From the NCBI GenBank assembly GCA_015067835.1, contig SVLS01000003.1:50883-114882 (forward strand): a DNA stretch of 64,000 nucleotides, given 5' to 3'. The DNA comes from Oscillospiraceae bacterium (GTDB lineage: Bacteria > Bacillota > Clostridia > Oscillospirales > Oscillospiraceae). A program made the translations under genes and the position numbers. The notes below the pieces were generated by a model. It saw only the letters and a list, made by a program, of their open reading frames with translations. It was not told where the DNA came from and ran no database searches. This document shows, piece by piece, positions 51,260 to 59,920 of the stretch; within the stretch, counting starts at the first letter, position 1; each line of letters begins with the position of its first letter.

Positions 51260-52777
51260 TTAACGGTTTCCCAGATTTACAGTCCGATACTGGATGGCCT
51301 CAGCAATATGCTGCGGCTGAATTGTTTCGCTTCCATCCAGATCTGCCACTGTACGGGCAACCTTCAAAATCCGGTCATAGCTCCGGGCAGTCAGCCCCAT
51401 GGCATCAAAGGCCTGCTTCATAAGGGTCTGCCCTGCCTCATCCAGCGAGCAGAAGCTCCGCATTTCATCCGGACCCATTCTGGCATTGCACATAGTGGTA
51501 TTCGCACCAAAGCGCTGATGCTGCCGCCGACGGGCCGCATCCACCCGCTTTTTAATGTCAGCAGATGGCTCTGCCTCCGCTCTTGCACGCAAATCCTCGA
51601 AATGGACAGCAGGTACTTCCACCACGATGTCAATTCGATCCAGCAGCGGACCTGAAATGCGCCCTCTGTAATTCTGTACCGACATTTCCGAGCAAGTGCA
51701 ACGGCCGGAAGCATCGCCATACCAGCCGCATTTACAGGGGTTCATCGCACAAACCAGCATAAATTCCGCCGGGTAAGTAACCGCTCCGGAAACACGGGAA
51801 ATGGTCACCGCACCATCCTCCAATGGCTGACGCATCATATCCAGCGTATCCTTGCGAAATTCCGGCAATTCATCCAAAAACAGCACGCCCTTATGTGCCA
51901 TTGAAATTTCACCGGGCTTAGGATTAGAACCGCCGCCGGCCAGGCCGGCATTGGAAATGGTATGGTGTGGTGAACGGAAGGGGCGACGGGACACCAGCGG
52001 CTCTTTTGCAGTCAGCATACCCATAACAGAATAAATCTGACTGACCTCCAGCGCTTCATCCCAGGTCATATCCGGTAAAATGGACGGCAAACGCTTGGAC
52101 AGCATACTCTTACCGGAGCCGGGCGGACCAATGAGAAGAACATTATGGGAGCCGGCTGCCGCCACCTCCAATGCCCGTTTCACATTCTCCTGACCCACTA
52201 CGTCCTTGAAATCCAAACCGCCAACCTCAGTCTGAGACGGTTCCCACAAAGGCTCCGGTTTCAAAACCGTTTCCCCGTTCAGACCGGCAGCCAATTCTCT
52301 CAGATTGCGGATACCGTAAACCTCCGGTCCGCGGGCAAGGGTCGCCTCTGCCGCATTTTCAAAAGGAACAAACAGAGCTTTAATTCCTGCCTTCTTAGCT
52401 GCCAAAGCCATGGGCAAAACGCCGGAAATCGGGCGAAGCTGACCGTCCAGACTCACCTCGCCTAAAAAGGCACTGGTGGAACGGGGTCTGCGAACGCTTC
52501 CTGCAGCGCAGAGAATGCTAAGCAAAATGGGCAAATCATAGTGCGTACCCGCTTTTTTCAGGTTTGCCGGTGCAAGATTCACCGTAATCCGACTGGCCGG
52601 AAAGGTCAAACCTGAATTCTTGGCAGCCGCTCGGACACGCTCCCGGGCTTCTTTCACTGCCGCATCCGGAAGTCCTACAATATCAAAGCCGGGCAGTCCA
52701 TTGGAGATGTAGCATTCAGCCACAACCTCCGTTCCGCGAATACCGGTGATTCCCAATGTACGAATGCTGCAAATCAC
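51260..52777 (-). CDS. YifB/ComM-family Mg-chelatase-like AAA+ ATPase
   Basis: 505 aa. N-terminal ChlI domain (GLPGFDIVGLPDAAVKEARERVRAA), Walker A LIGPPGSGKSM near residue 215, Walker B VLFLDELPEF, then the C-terminal helical domain. A four-Cys segment (CAMNPCKCGWYGDASGRCTC) is typical. ComM homologues are helicases promoting branch migration in transformation. GTG start with an AAAGGGG ribosome binding site. 15 nt upstream of thiI. Confidence 0.94.
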   Translation of the reverse strand: MICSIRTLGITGIRGTEVVAECYISNGLPGFDIVGLPDAAVKEARERVRAAAKNSGLTFPASRITVNLAPANLKKAGTHYDLPILLSILCAAGSVRRPRSTSAFLGEVSLDGQLRPISGVLPMALAAKKAGIKALFVPFENAAEATLARGPEVYGIRNLRELAAGLNGETVLKPEPLWEPSQTEVGGLDFKDVVGQENVKRALEVAAAGSHNVLLIGPPGSGKSMLSKRLPSILPDMTWDEALEVSQIYSVMGMLTAKEPLVSRRPFRSPHHTISNAGLAGGGSNPKPGEISMAHKGVLFLDELPEFRKDTLDMMRQPLEDGAVTISRVSGAVTYPAEFMLVCAMNPCKCGWYGDASGRCTCSEMSVQNYRGRISGPLLDRIDIVVEVPAVHFEDLRARAEAEPSADIKKRVDAARRRQHQRFGANTTMCNARMGPDEMRSFCSLDEAGQTLMKQAFDAMGLTARSYDRILKVARTVADLDGSETIQPQHIAEAIQYRTVNLGNR

Positions 52778-52980
52778 TTCTTTTCGCCCCTTTCACTGTT
52801 TACGGACATTGTAACCCATTTTTCTGAAAAAGACAAGTGGTATTCTCATTTCCCATCTGGATGTGCTTGTATTGTCTCTTTATGGAACTTGTCTGCGGTT
52901 ATATCCTGTAAAACAGCCATCTGGCAGTATCTTCTGCAGGTTCATCTGTATTTTTTTCGCAAAAGTTCGGGGATTATGGC

Positions 52981-53009
52981 TTTACAAATCGAATAGAAAG
53001 TGCTATGAT
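52981..53009 (+). promoter_or_regulatory. SigA promoter of nifJ
   Basis: -35 TTTACA (52981-52986), 17-bp spacer ending TGC, -10 TATGAT (53004-53009). The remainder of the 275-nt gap after yifB (52778-52980) shows no ORF or clear structure; no Rex-type operator was recognised. Confidence 0.65.
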
Positions 53010-53051
53010 ATGTGAGTAAAAATTTGAATACTAATTAGGAGGTATTTCATC

Positions 53052-56000
53052 TTGGCAAGAAAATTCAAGACTATGGACGGCAATACCGCTGCCGCCCACG
53101 TCAGCTATGCCTTTACGGAAGTAGCTGGCATCTACCCCATTACCCCGTCCAGCCCTATGGCTGACAATGTAGACCAGTGGTCTGCTGCCGGTCGGAAGAA
53201 CATCTTCGGCGACACCGTTAAGGTCGTTGAGATGCAGTCCGAAGCCGGTGCTGCCGGTACCGTTCACGGCTCTCTGGCCGCCGGTGCTCTGACCACCACC
53301 TACACCGCATCCCAGGGTCTGCTGCTGATGATCCCCAATATGTACAAAATTGCCGGCGAGCTGCTCCCCTCCGTGTTCCATGTTTCTGCCCGTACCGTTG
53401 CAACACAGGCTCTGAACATCTTCGGTGACCATTCCGACGTTTACGCCTGCCGTCAGACCGGCTTTGCTATGCTGGCTGAATCCAACGTACAGGAAGTTAT
53501 GGACCTGGGTGCTGTTGCACACCTTGCTTCCATTGAGGGTCGCGTTCCCTTCATCAACTTCTTCGACGGTTTCCGTACATCCCACGAGATCCAGAAGATC
53601 GCCATCTGGGATTACGAGGATCTGAAGGAAATGACCAATATGGAGGCTGTGGAAGCTTTCCGCAAGCACTCTTTGAATCCTGAGCGCCCTGCAATGCGCG
53701 GCTCTCATGAAAATGACGACATCTTCTTCCAGCACCGCGAGGCCTGCAACAAGTACTACACCGCTCTGCCCGCAGTGGTTGAGAAGTATATGAACAAGGT
53801 TAACGAAAAGCTGGGCACCAACTATCAGCTGTTCAATTACTACGGTGCTGCTGATGCTGACCGCATCATCGTTTGTATGGGCTCCTTCTGCGATGTTGCT
53901 GAGGAAGTCATCGACTATCTGAATGCCCACGGCGAGAAGGTCGGTCTGATCAAGGTTCGCCTGTTCCGTCCTTGGAGCAGCAAGCACCTGTTGGATGCTA
54001 TCCCCGCTTCTGTTAAGAAGATTGCTGTTCTGGACCGCACCAAGGAGCCCGGCTCTCAGGGCGAGCCCCTGTACCAGGATGTGGTGATGGCACTGGCAAA
54101 GGCTGGCAAGAACGACATTACCGTTATCGGCGGTCGTTACGGCCTGGGTTCCAAGGATACCCATCCCGCTTCCGTATTCGCAGTTTATGAGGAACTGGCT
54201 AAGGATGCTCCCAAGAATGAGTTCACTCTGGGCATCGTAGACGATGTTACCAACCTGTCTCTCCCCGAGAAGGCCTCTCCCAACACCGCTGCAGCCGGCA
54301 CCATCGAGTGCAAGTTCTGGGGTCTGGGCGGCGACGGCACTGTCGGTGCAAACAAGAACTCCATTAAGATTATCGGTGACCACACCGGCAAGTACGTACA
54401 GGCTTACTTCCAGTACGACTCCAAGAAGACCGGCGGTGTTACCGTTTCTCACCTGCGGTTTGGTGACAACGCCATCAAGTCCCCCTACTACATCAACAAG
54501 GCTGACTTCGTGGCCTGCCACAACCCCTCCTACATCACCAAGGGCTTCAAGATTGTTCAGGACGTAAAGCCCGGCGGTGTATTCCTGATTAACTGCCAGT
54601 GGAATCTGGAGGAGCTGGAGCATCACCTGGATGCCGCTTCCAAGCGCTACATCGCTGAAAACAACATTCAGCTGTACACCATCAACGCCATCGACCTGGC
54701 TATTAAGGTTGGTATGGGTAAGCGCACCAATACCATTCTGCAGTCCGCTTTCTTCTCCCTGGCAAAGGTTATGCCTGCCGAGGATGCAATTAAGTATATG
54801 AAGGACGCCGCTGAGAAGTCCTACGCCAAGAAGGGTATGGACGTTGTTGAGAAGAACTGGAACGCCATCGATGCAGGCGCCACCGCTTACGTGAAGATTG
54901 ATGTTCCTGCTTCCTGGGCAACTGCAGAGGCTGCTGCTAATGATGTGGAATTGGAAGGACCTGCAGATACCGTTAAGGTTGTCAAGACCATTCTGAACCC
55001 CGTTGGCAAGATGGACGGCTACTCCCTGCCTGTCTCCGCATTCGACGACTTGGCAGACGGTCAATTCCCCCTGGGCGCTGCTGCTTACGAAAAGCGCGGT
55101 GTCGCTGTGACTGTTCCTGAGTGGGATGCAACAAAGTGTATCCAGTGTAACAACTGTGCTTATGTCTGTCCCCACGCTACCATTCGTCCCTATGCTCTGA
55201 CTGAGGCTGAAGCTGCTGCAGCTCCCGCTGCCGCAAAGATTGTTCCTGTCAAGGCTGGTAAGGGCAAGGGCGTTTACTCCTACACAATGGCTGTATCTCC
55301 CCTGGATTGTATGGGCTGCGGCGTTTGTGTTGGCGTATGTCCCACCAATGCCATTACAATGGTTCCTCAGGAAACCCAGCTGCCCCAGCAGGATGTATTC
55401 AACTACATGGTTTCCAAGGTTGCACCCAAGGAAGATATGCAGGATAACACCGTTAAGGGCAGCCAGTTCAAGAAGCCCTTGCTGGAGTTCTCCGGCTCCT
55501 GCGCAGGCTGTGCAGAAACTTCTTATGCCCGCCTGGTGACTCAGCTGTTCGGCGACCGGATGTACATCTCCAACGCCACCGGCTGTTCCTCCATCTGGGG
55601 CGGTCCTGCCGCAACCTCTCCCTACTGCGTCAACGAAGATGGTCACGGTCCTGCATGGTCCAACTCCCTGTTTGAAGACAACGCAGAGCACGGCTTGGGT
55701 ATGTACACTGCACAGGCTGTTATCCGTGAATCTCTGGCCAACAAGGTTCGCACCGTAATGGAAGAAACCGTTTCCGAAGAGCGCAAGGCCGCTTGTGCCG
55801 CATGGCTGGAAACCTTCAATGACGGTGAAGCAAACAAGGCTGCTACCAAGGCTTTGATTGCAAATCTGGAAGCTAAGGTTTGCTGCGATACCGTTAAGGA
55901 AATCCTGGCAAAGAAGGAATACCTGTCCAAGAAGTCCGTTTGGATCTTCGGCGGCGACGGTTGGGCATACGACATTGGCTTCGGTGGCGTCGACCACGTT

Positions 56001-56579
56001 CTGGCTTCCAATAAGGATGTCAACATCTTCGTCTTCGATACTGAGGTTTACTCCAACACCGGCGGACAGGCCTCCAAGGCTTCCAACATCGGTCAGGTTG
56101 CACAGTTTGCAGCTTCCGGTAAGGAAACCAAGAAGAAGTCCCTGGCTGAGATTGCAATGAGCTATGGCTATGTCTATGTTGCTCAGATCGCAATGGGTGC
56201 AAACCAGGCTCAGACCATCAAGGCTATTACTGAGGCGGAAGCCTACAACGGTCCTTCCCTCATCATCGGCTACGCTCCCTGTGAAATGCACTCCATCAAG
56301 GGTGGTATGATGAACTGCCAGGCCGAGATGAAGAAGGCTGTGGAATGTGGCTACTGGAATCTGTTCCGCTTTGATCCCTCCAAGGAGACCGGCAAGTTCA
56401 CTCTGGACTCCAAGGCTCCCAAGGATGGCTATCAGGAGTTCCTGATGAACGAAGCCCGTTACAGCCGCTTGACCCGCGAGTTCCCCGAGCGTGCAACCGA
56501 ACTGTTCGCAAGGAACGAAGCTGCTGCCAAGGAGCGTTATGAGCACCTGCTGAAGCTGGTCGAAATGTACAAGGATTAA
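53052..56579 (+). CDS. nifJ: Pyruvate:ferredoxin (flavodoxin) oxidoreductase
   Basis: 1175 aa single-chain PFOR, oxidising pyruvate to acetyl-CoA and CO2 with reduced ferredoxin. Order: domain I (YPITPSSPMADNVDQW), domain II, the gamma domain, a two-[4Fe-4S] ferredoxin domain (CIQCNNCAYVCPHATI and CMGCGVCVGVCPTNAI, about residues 697-765), and the TPP domain (SCAGCAETSYARL, FGGDGWAYDIGFGG, YSNTGGQASKA). TTG start 9 nt after AGGAGG. Codon use is far more restricted than in neighbours (AAG, CTG, ACC), a sign of high expression; this also produces a full-length antisense ORF. Confidence 0.97.
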   Translation: MARKFKTMDGNTAAAHVSYAFTEVAGIYPITPSSPMADNVDQWSAAGRKNIFGDTVKVVEMQSEAGAAGTVHGSLAAGALTTTYTASQGLLLMIPNMYKIAGELLPSVFHVSARTVATQALNIFGDHSDVYACRQTGFAMLAESNVQEVMDLGAVAHLASIEGRVPFINFFDGFRTSHEIQKIAIWDYEDLKEMTNMEAVEAFRKHSLNPERPAMRGSHENDDIFFQHREACNKYYTALPAVVEKYMNKVNEKLGTNYQLFNYYGAADADRIIVCMGSFCDVAEEVIDYLNAHGEKVGLIKVRLFRPWSSKHLLDAIPASVKKIAVLDRTKEPGSQGEPLYQDVVMALAKAGKNDITVIGGRYGLGSKDTHPASVFAVYEELAKDAPKNEFTLGIVDDVTNLSLPEKASPNTAAAGTIECKFWGLGGDGTVGANKNSIKIIGDHTGKYVQAYFQYDSKKTGGVTVSHLRFGDNAIKSPYYINKADFVACHNPSYITKGFKIVQDVKPGGVFLINCQWNLEELEHHLDAASKRYIAENNIQLYTINAIDLAIKVGMGKRTNTILQSAFFSLAKVMPAEDAIKYMKDAAEKSYAKKGMDVVEKNWNAIDAGATAYVKIDVPASWATAEAAANDVELEGPADTVKVVKTILNPVGKMDGYSLPVSAFDDLADGQFPLGAAAYEKRGVAVTVPEWDATKCIQCNNCAYVCPHATIRPYALTEAEAAAAPAAAKIVPVKAGKGKGVYSYTMAVSPLDCMGCGVCVGVCPTNAITMVPQETQLPQQDVFNYMVSKVAPKEDMQDNTVKGSQFKKPLLEFSGSCAGCAETSYARLVTQLFGDRMYISNATGCSSIWGGPAATSPYCVNEDGHGPAWSNSLFEDNAEHGLGMYTAQAVIRESLANKVRTVMEETVSEERKAACAAWLETFNDGEANKAATKALIANLEAKVCCDTVKEILAKKEYLSKKSVWIFGGDGWAYDIGFGGVDHVLASNKDVNIFVFDTEVYSNTGGQASKASNIGQVAQFAASGKETKKKSLAEIAMSYGYVYVAQIAMGANQAQTIKAITEAEAYNGPSLIIGYAPCEMHSIKGGMMNCQAEMKKAVECGYWNLFRFDPSKETGKFTLDSKAPKDGYQEFLMNEARYSRLTREFPERATELFARNEAAAKERYEHLLKLVEMYKD

Positions 56580-56596
56580 TCCTTTGTAAAACCGCA

Positions 56597-56624
56597 ATCC
56601 GCCCCTGTGCAAGCAGGGGCGGAT
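56597..56624 (+). terminator. Terminator of nifJ
   Basis: ATCCGCCCCTG-TGCAAG-CAGGGGCGGAT followed by TTTTAGG; the T run is partly the ribosome binding site region of the next small gene. Confidence 0.85.
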
Positions 56625-56640
56625 TTTTAGGAGGAATTGA

Positions 56641-56796
56641 ATGTACTGCCGCATTATCGATATTCGTGGCGATTACGCCTATGTCAAATACGAGGACACC
56701 GGTGTGGTTTCTGAGGTTGCCATTGCCCTACTTCCCTTTGGTGTAGATGTAGGTGACCGGCTGCTGTTCCAAAATTATGAGTTCCAAATTGTATAA
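56641..56796 (+). CDS. Small hypothetical, DUF3006-like
   Basis: 51 aa, below the ORF-track limit. ATG 6 nt after GGAGG. Sequence MYCRIIDIRGDYAYVKYEDTG...LLPFGVDVGDRLLF looks like a small beta-barrel protein of the DUF3006 kind (IIDRFEGDFAVCE...LP...GD), but similarity is only by eye. It follows the nifJ terminator closely, so it may be expressed by read-through. Confidence 0.65.
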   Translation: MYCRIIDIRGDYAYVKYEDTGVVSEVAIALLPFGVDVGDRLLFQNYEFQIV

Positions 56797-56812
56797 AATG
56801 TCAAAATTGCAC

Positions 56813-56841
56813 TTGAAATCCTAAGTAGATGGTGCTATAAT
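56813..56841 (+). promoter_or_regulatory. SigA promoter of the aro operon leader
   Basis: -35 TTGAAA (56813-56818), 17-bp spacer ending TGC, -10 TATAAT (56836-56841). Located at the start of a 245-nt leader before aroF. Confidence 0.8.
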
Positions 56842-56873
56842 AAGGAAAATCCATCGTGAGAGGTCATTTGTTT

Positions 56874-56939
56874 ATGATTATCGCCAATCTTACTGCACAG
56901 TTTTATTTTAACTATTACTTTTATGGTGACAAAAAGTAA
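56874..56939 (+). CDS. Phe/Tyr-rich attenuation leader peptide of the aro operon
   Basis: 21 aa: MIIANLTAQFYFNYYFYGDKK. Seven of eight consecutive residues in FYFNYYFY are Phe or Tyr (3 Phe, 4 Tyr). GAGAGG about 10 nt upstream of the ATG, start about 30 nt after the promoter. Ends 50 nt before a strong terminator that precedes aroF. This is the layout of ribosome-mediated attenuation, where slow Phe/Tyr decoding would relieve termination. Confidence 0.8.
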   Translation: MIIANLTAQFYFNYYFYGDKK

Positions 56940-56989
56940 TAGCGTTTTGTGCTGCATGGATTTCTCGAAGCAAATGTAAAGATTTATCA

Positions 56990-57025
56990 ATCGCCGCACG
57001 ATTCGCAGTCGTGTGGCGATTTTTT
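56990..57025 (+). terminator. Transcription attenuator before aroF
   Basis: ATCGCCGCACGA-TTCGCAG-TCGTGTGGCGAT (12 pairs, one G-U) followed by TTTTTATT, between the leader peptide and aroF. Termination here would silence the whole operon. Confidence 0.85.
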
Positions 57026-57041
57026 ATTGGGAGATGATGTT

Positions 57042-58043
57042 ATGATAGCCGTGCTGAAGCAAGGTACTACACAGACACAAACAGAGCATTTGATTCAATG
57101 GCTCAAGGACCGGAATCTGGATGTGCATATTTCACAAGGCAAAGAGGTCACCATTTTAGGTTTGATTGGCGACACTAGCCGTGTGGATATGGAGCTTCTG
57201 AGCTCGCTGGATATTGTCGAAAGTGTCAAGCGCGTATCAGAGCCCTTTAAGCAGGTAAACAGGACCTTCCATCCGCTGGACACAGTCGTCGAGGCTGGCT
57301 CTGCAAAAATCGGCGGCGGTCATTTTGCAATGATAGCCGGACCTTGCAGCGTGGAATCCGAGGATCAAATTATTCAGGTAGCTTCCGCAGTAAAGGATGC
57401 CGGCGCAACCATTCTCCGGGGCGGTGCATTCAAGCCCCGTACCTCCCCTTACGCCTTTCAGGGAATGAAGGATGAGGGCATTCTGCTTCTTTTGAAGGCA
57501 AAGGCCGCCACAGGACTGCCCATCGTCACAGAAATTATGAACATCAGTACACTGGACTTGTTTGCAGATGTGGATATCATTCAGGTTGGCGCCCGGAATA
57601 TGCAAAATTTTGACCTGCTGAAGGAACTGGGTAAGACAAAGAAACCCATCCTCTTAAAGCGGGGTCTTGCCAACACCTTGCAGGAGCTGTTGATGAGCGC
57701 AGAATATATTCTGAGCGAAGGCAATGAAAATGTCATCCTCTGTGAACGGGGAATTCGTACCTTTGAGACCTATACCAGAAACACTCTGGACCTGTCCGCC
57801 GTTTCTGTTTTACAGGATTTAAGCCACCTGCCGGTCATTGTTGACCCCAGCCATGCGACCGGAAAAGCGCGTTTGGTTCCGCCGATGGCTCTTGCCGCCA
57901 CCGCAGCAGGTGCTGACGGTTTGATGATTGAGGTGCATAATAACCCCTCCTGTGCTCTTTGCGACGGCGCACAGTCCCTGACGCCGGAGCAGTTTGCAGA
58001 GCTCAACCAAAAAGTTCAGCAGATTCGTGAGGTGGTCAAATGA
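57042..58043 (+). CDS. aroF: 3-deoxy-7-phosphoheptulonate synthase (DAHP synthase)
   Basis: 333 aa, AroA-beta type. N-terminal ferredoxin-like regulatory domain (about 1-75, MIAVLKQGTTQTQTEHL), the part that senses Tyr/Phe in Thermotoga-type enzymes; then the barrel: AGPCSVESEDQI, LRGGAFKPRTSPYAFQG, VGARNMQNFDLLKE, and VDPSHATGKARLV. Condenses PEP and erythrose-4-phosphate as first step to chorismate. The start was moved from 56949, which lies in the attenuator, to the ATG at 57042 after GGGAGA. Overlaps tyrA (ATGA). Confidence 0.95.
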   Translation: MIAVLKQGTTQTQTEHLIQWLKDRNLDVHISQGKEVTILGLIGDTSRVDMELLSSLDIVESVKRVSEPFKQVNRTFHPLDTVVEAGSAKIGGGHFAMIAGPCSVESEDQIIQVASAVKDAGATILRGGAFKPRTSPYAFQGMKDEGILLLLKAKAATGLPIVTEIMNISTLDLFADVDIIQVGARNMQNFDLLKELGKTKKPILLKRGLANTLQELLMSAEYILSEGNENVILCERGIRTFETYTRNTLDLSAVSVLQDLSHLPVIVDPSHATGKARLVPPMALAATAAGADGLMIEVHNNPSCALCDGAQSLTPEQFAELNQKVQQIREVVK

Positions 58044-58870
58044 AGGTCGGCATTTTAGGTCTTGGACTGATTGGCGGTTCTATGGCCCGTGCCTTTTCCA
58101 AAGCCGGACACACCGTTTACGCCGCAGAGCAGGATGAGGCCATCCGCAGCTTTGCAGAATTGGCCGGTGCAGTACACGGCAAGCTGGATGCTACCACCAT
58201 CGGAAGCTGTCAGTTGCTTCTTCTCGCAATTTTCCCGGATGGCTGTATCAACTGGCTGGCGGAGAATGCAGAAAAAATTACTCCCGGCACGCTGGTAATA
58301 GATTTATGCGGTGTTAAGGAGGAAATCTGTAACCGCTGTTTCCCTCTGGCAGAGCAATATGGCTTCACCTTTGTGGGTGGCCACCCTATGGCCGGTTCTC
58401 ACAATTCCGGCTTTAAGTATAGCCGCTCCAATCTGTTCCAGGGCGCTCCCATGGTGCTTGTTCCTCCCCGCTTTGACGACATTCAACTGCTGCAACAGGT
58501 GGAGGATAGCCTTGCACCCTGCCATTTTGGCTCTTTTTCTGTTTGCACCGCGACGGAACACGATAAAATGATTGCTTTCACATCGCAACTGCCCCATATT
58601 GTAAGCAACGCCTTTATCAAATCCCCCACCGCCCAAAAGCATAAGGGCTTTTCCGCCGGAAGCTATAAGGATCTAACCCGGGTCGCCTGGCTAAATCCGC
58701 AGATGTGGGCCCAGCTGTGCCTGGAAAACCAGGAAAATATGCTGTTTGAACTGGATACCCTTGTTCAAAATCTTGTTTTATATCGAGATGCCCTTGCCAA
58801 CCGTGATGCCAATACTTTGGTTACACTTTTGGATGAAGGGCGAAGACGAAAAGAGGAAGTAGACGGATGA
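58040..58870 (+). CDS. tyrA: Prephenate dehydrogenase
   Basis: 276 aa. Rossmann motif VGILGLGLIGGSMARAF at the N-terminus, GGHPMAGSHNSGF near 115, and HDKMIAFTSQLPHIVSNAF near 175. Oxidises prephenate to 4-hydroxyphenylpyruvate for tyrosine. No ACT domain or fused chorismate mutase, so control is probably at the operon leader and aroF. ATGA overlaps both sides (aroF and aroB). No pheA is in the window. Confidence 0.94.
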   Translation: MKVGILGLGLIGGSMARAFSKAGHTVYAAEQDEAIRSFAELAGAVHGKLDATTIGSCQLLLLAIFPDGCINWLAENAEKITPGTLVIDLCGVKEEICNRCFPLAEQYGFTFVGGHPMAGSHNSGFKYSRSNLFQGAPMVLVPPRFDDIQLLQQVEDSLAPCHFGSFSVCTATEHDKMIAFTSQLPHIVSNAFIKSPTAQKHKGFSAGSYKDLTRVAWLNPQMWAQLCLENQENMLFELDTLVQNLVLYRDALANRDANTLVTLLDEGRRRKEEVDG

Positions 58871-59919
58871 ATATTGTAAAAGTCAATACCTCCTCCCATT
58901 ATGAGGTAAAAATCGGTTCCGGCCTGCTTGCCAGTATCGGTCAAGAGGTTGCTGCCGTTACAAAAAGCAAAATCACCGCAATCGTCAGCGACACCAATGT
59001 ATGGCCGCTTTATGGCGATATTGTTTCAAATTCTTTGAAAAACGCCGGATTTGCTGTTGTTTCCTATGTTTTTGAAGCGGGTGAAAGCAGCAAAAGCGGA
59101 ACGACATATCTGGATCTGCTGTCCTTTTTAGCCAAAGAGCATATCACCCGCACGGATTGTATCATCGCCCTCGGCGGTGGCGTGGTGGGAGATTTGTCCG
59201 GCTTTGTCGCCGCAACCTATCTGCGCGGCATCCCCTATGTTCAGGTTCCCACCACCCTTTTGGCGGCAGTTGATTCCTCCGTGGGTGGAAAAACTGCCAT
59301 CGATTTGGACTGTGGCAAAAACCTGGTGGGCGCATTTTATCAGCCGAAGCTGGTGCTTTGCGACACAGATACACTAAATACCCTTCCGAAGGATGTTTTT
59401 CAGGACGGCTGTGCTGAGGTGATTAAATACGGCGTATTGTACGATGCGGCCTTGTTCTCCCATTTGCAGGAAAAGGGATTGGATTTTGACCGTGAAAGCG
59501 TCATCACCCGCTGCGTCGAGCTGAAAAGAGATACCGTGACAGCGGATGAATTTGACACCGGTTGCCGTATGAAGCTCAATCTGGGGCATACCATCGGCCA
59601 CGGCATCGAGCTCCTGAGCAGCTATGAGATTTCTCACGGAAAGGCTGTTGCCGCCGGAATGGCGCTTGTCAGCCGTGCTGCACAGCATTACGGTCTGTGC
59701 AGTGCCGAAGACACTGCAGCCATCATCGATACGCTAACCCTGTTCGGTCTGCCGACGCAAGTCAACTATTCCCCTGAGATGCTTTATGAAAGTGCACTTT
59801 CCGACAAGAAGAGAGCCGGTAACCTGGTGCATCTGATTGTGCCGCGGGCTATCGGAAACTGCGAGATTCGTCAAACTCCCACACAAGAGCTGGAGGCCTT
59901 TATAAAGGCAGGATTTTAA
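58867..59919 (+). CDS. aroB: 3-dehydroquinate synthase
   Basis: 350 aa. NAD-binding ALGGGVVGDLSGFVAATYLRGI, the metal/substrate region VPTTLLAAVDSSVGGKTAID, and the zinc ligands Glu in GCAEVIKYG and His in LGHTIGHGIE. Forms the first ring of the pathway. Overlaps tyrA by ATGA. Confidence 0.97.
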   Translation: MNIVKVNTSSHYEVKIGSGLLASIGQEVAAVTKSKITAIVSDTNVWPLYGDIVSNSLKNAGFAVVSYVFEAGESSKSGTTYLDLLSFLAKEHITRTDCIIALGGGVVGDLSGFVAATYLRGIPYVQVPTTLLAAVDSSVGGKTAIDLDCGKNLVGAFYQPKLVLCDTDTLNTLPKDVFQDGCAEVIKYGVLYDAALFSHLQEKGLDFDRESVITRCVELKRDTVTADEFDTGCRMKLNLGHTIGHGIELLSSYEISHGKAVAAGMALVSRAAQHYGLCSAEDTAAIIDTLTLFGLPTQVNYSPEMLYESALSDKKRAGNLVHLIVPRAIGNCEIRQTPTQELEAFIKAGF

Positions 59920-59920
59920 T

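Noticed and set aside
53031-56654. 1207-aa ORF antisense to nifJ
   Set aside because: It is the mirror of the PFOR frame, kept open by its restricted codon use (few codons that yield antisense stops). Its low-complexity translation lacks domains, and no ribosome binding site or promoter is seen.
56949-57041. N-terminal extension of aroF in the ORF track
   Set aside because: It would translate the attenuator hairpin; the ATG at 57042 has the ribosome binding site.
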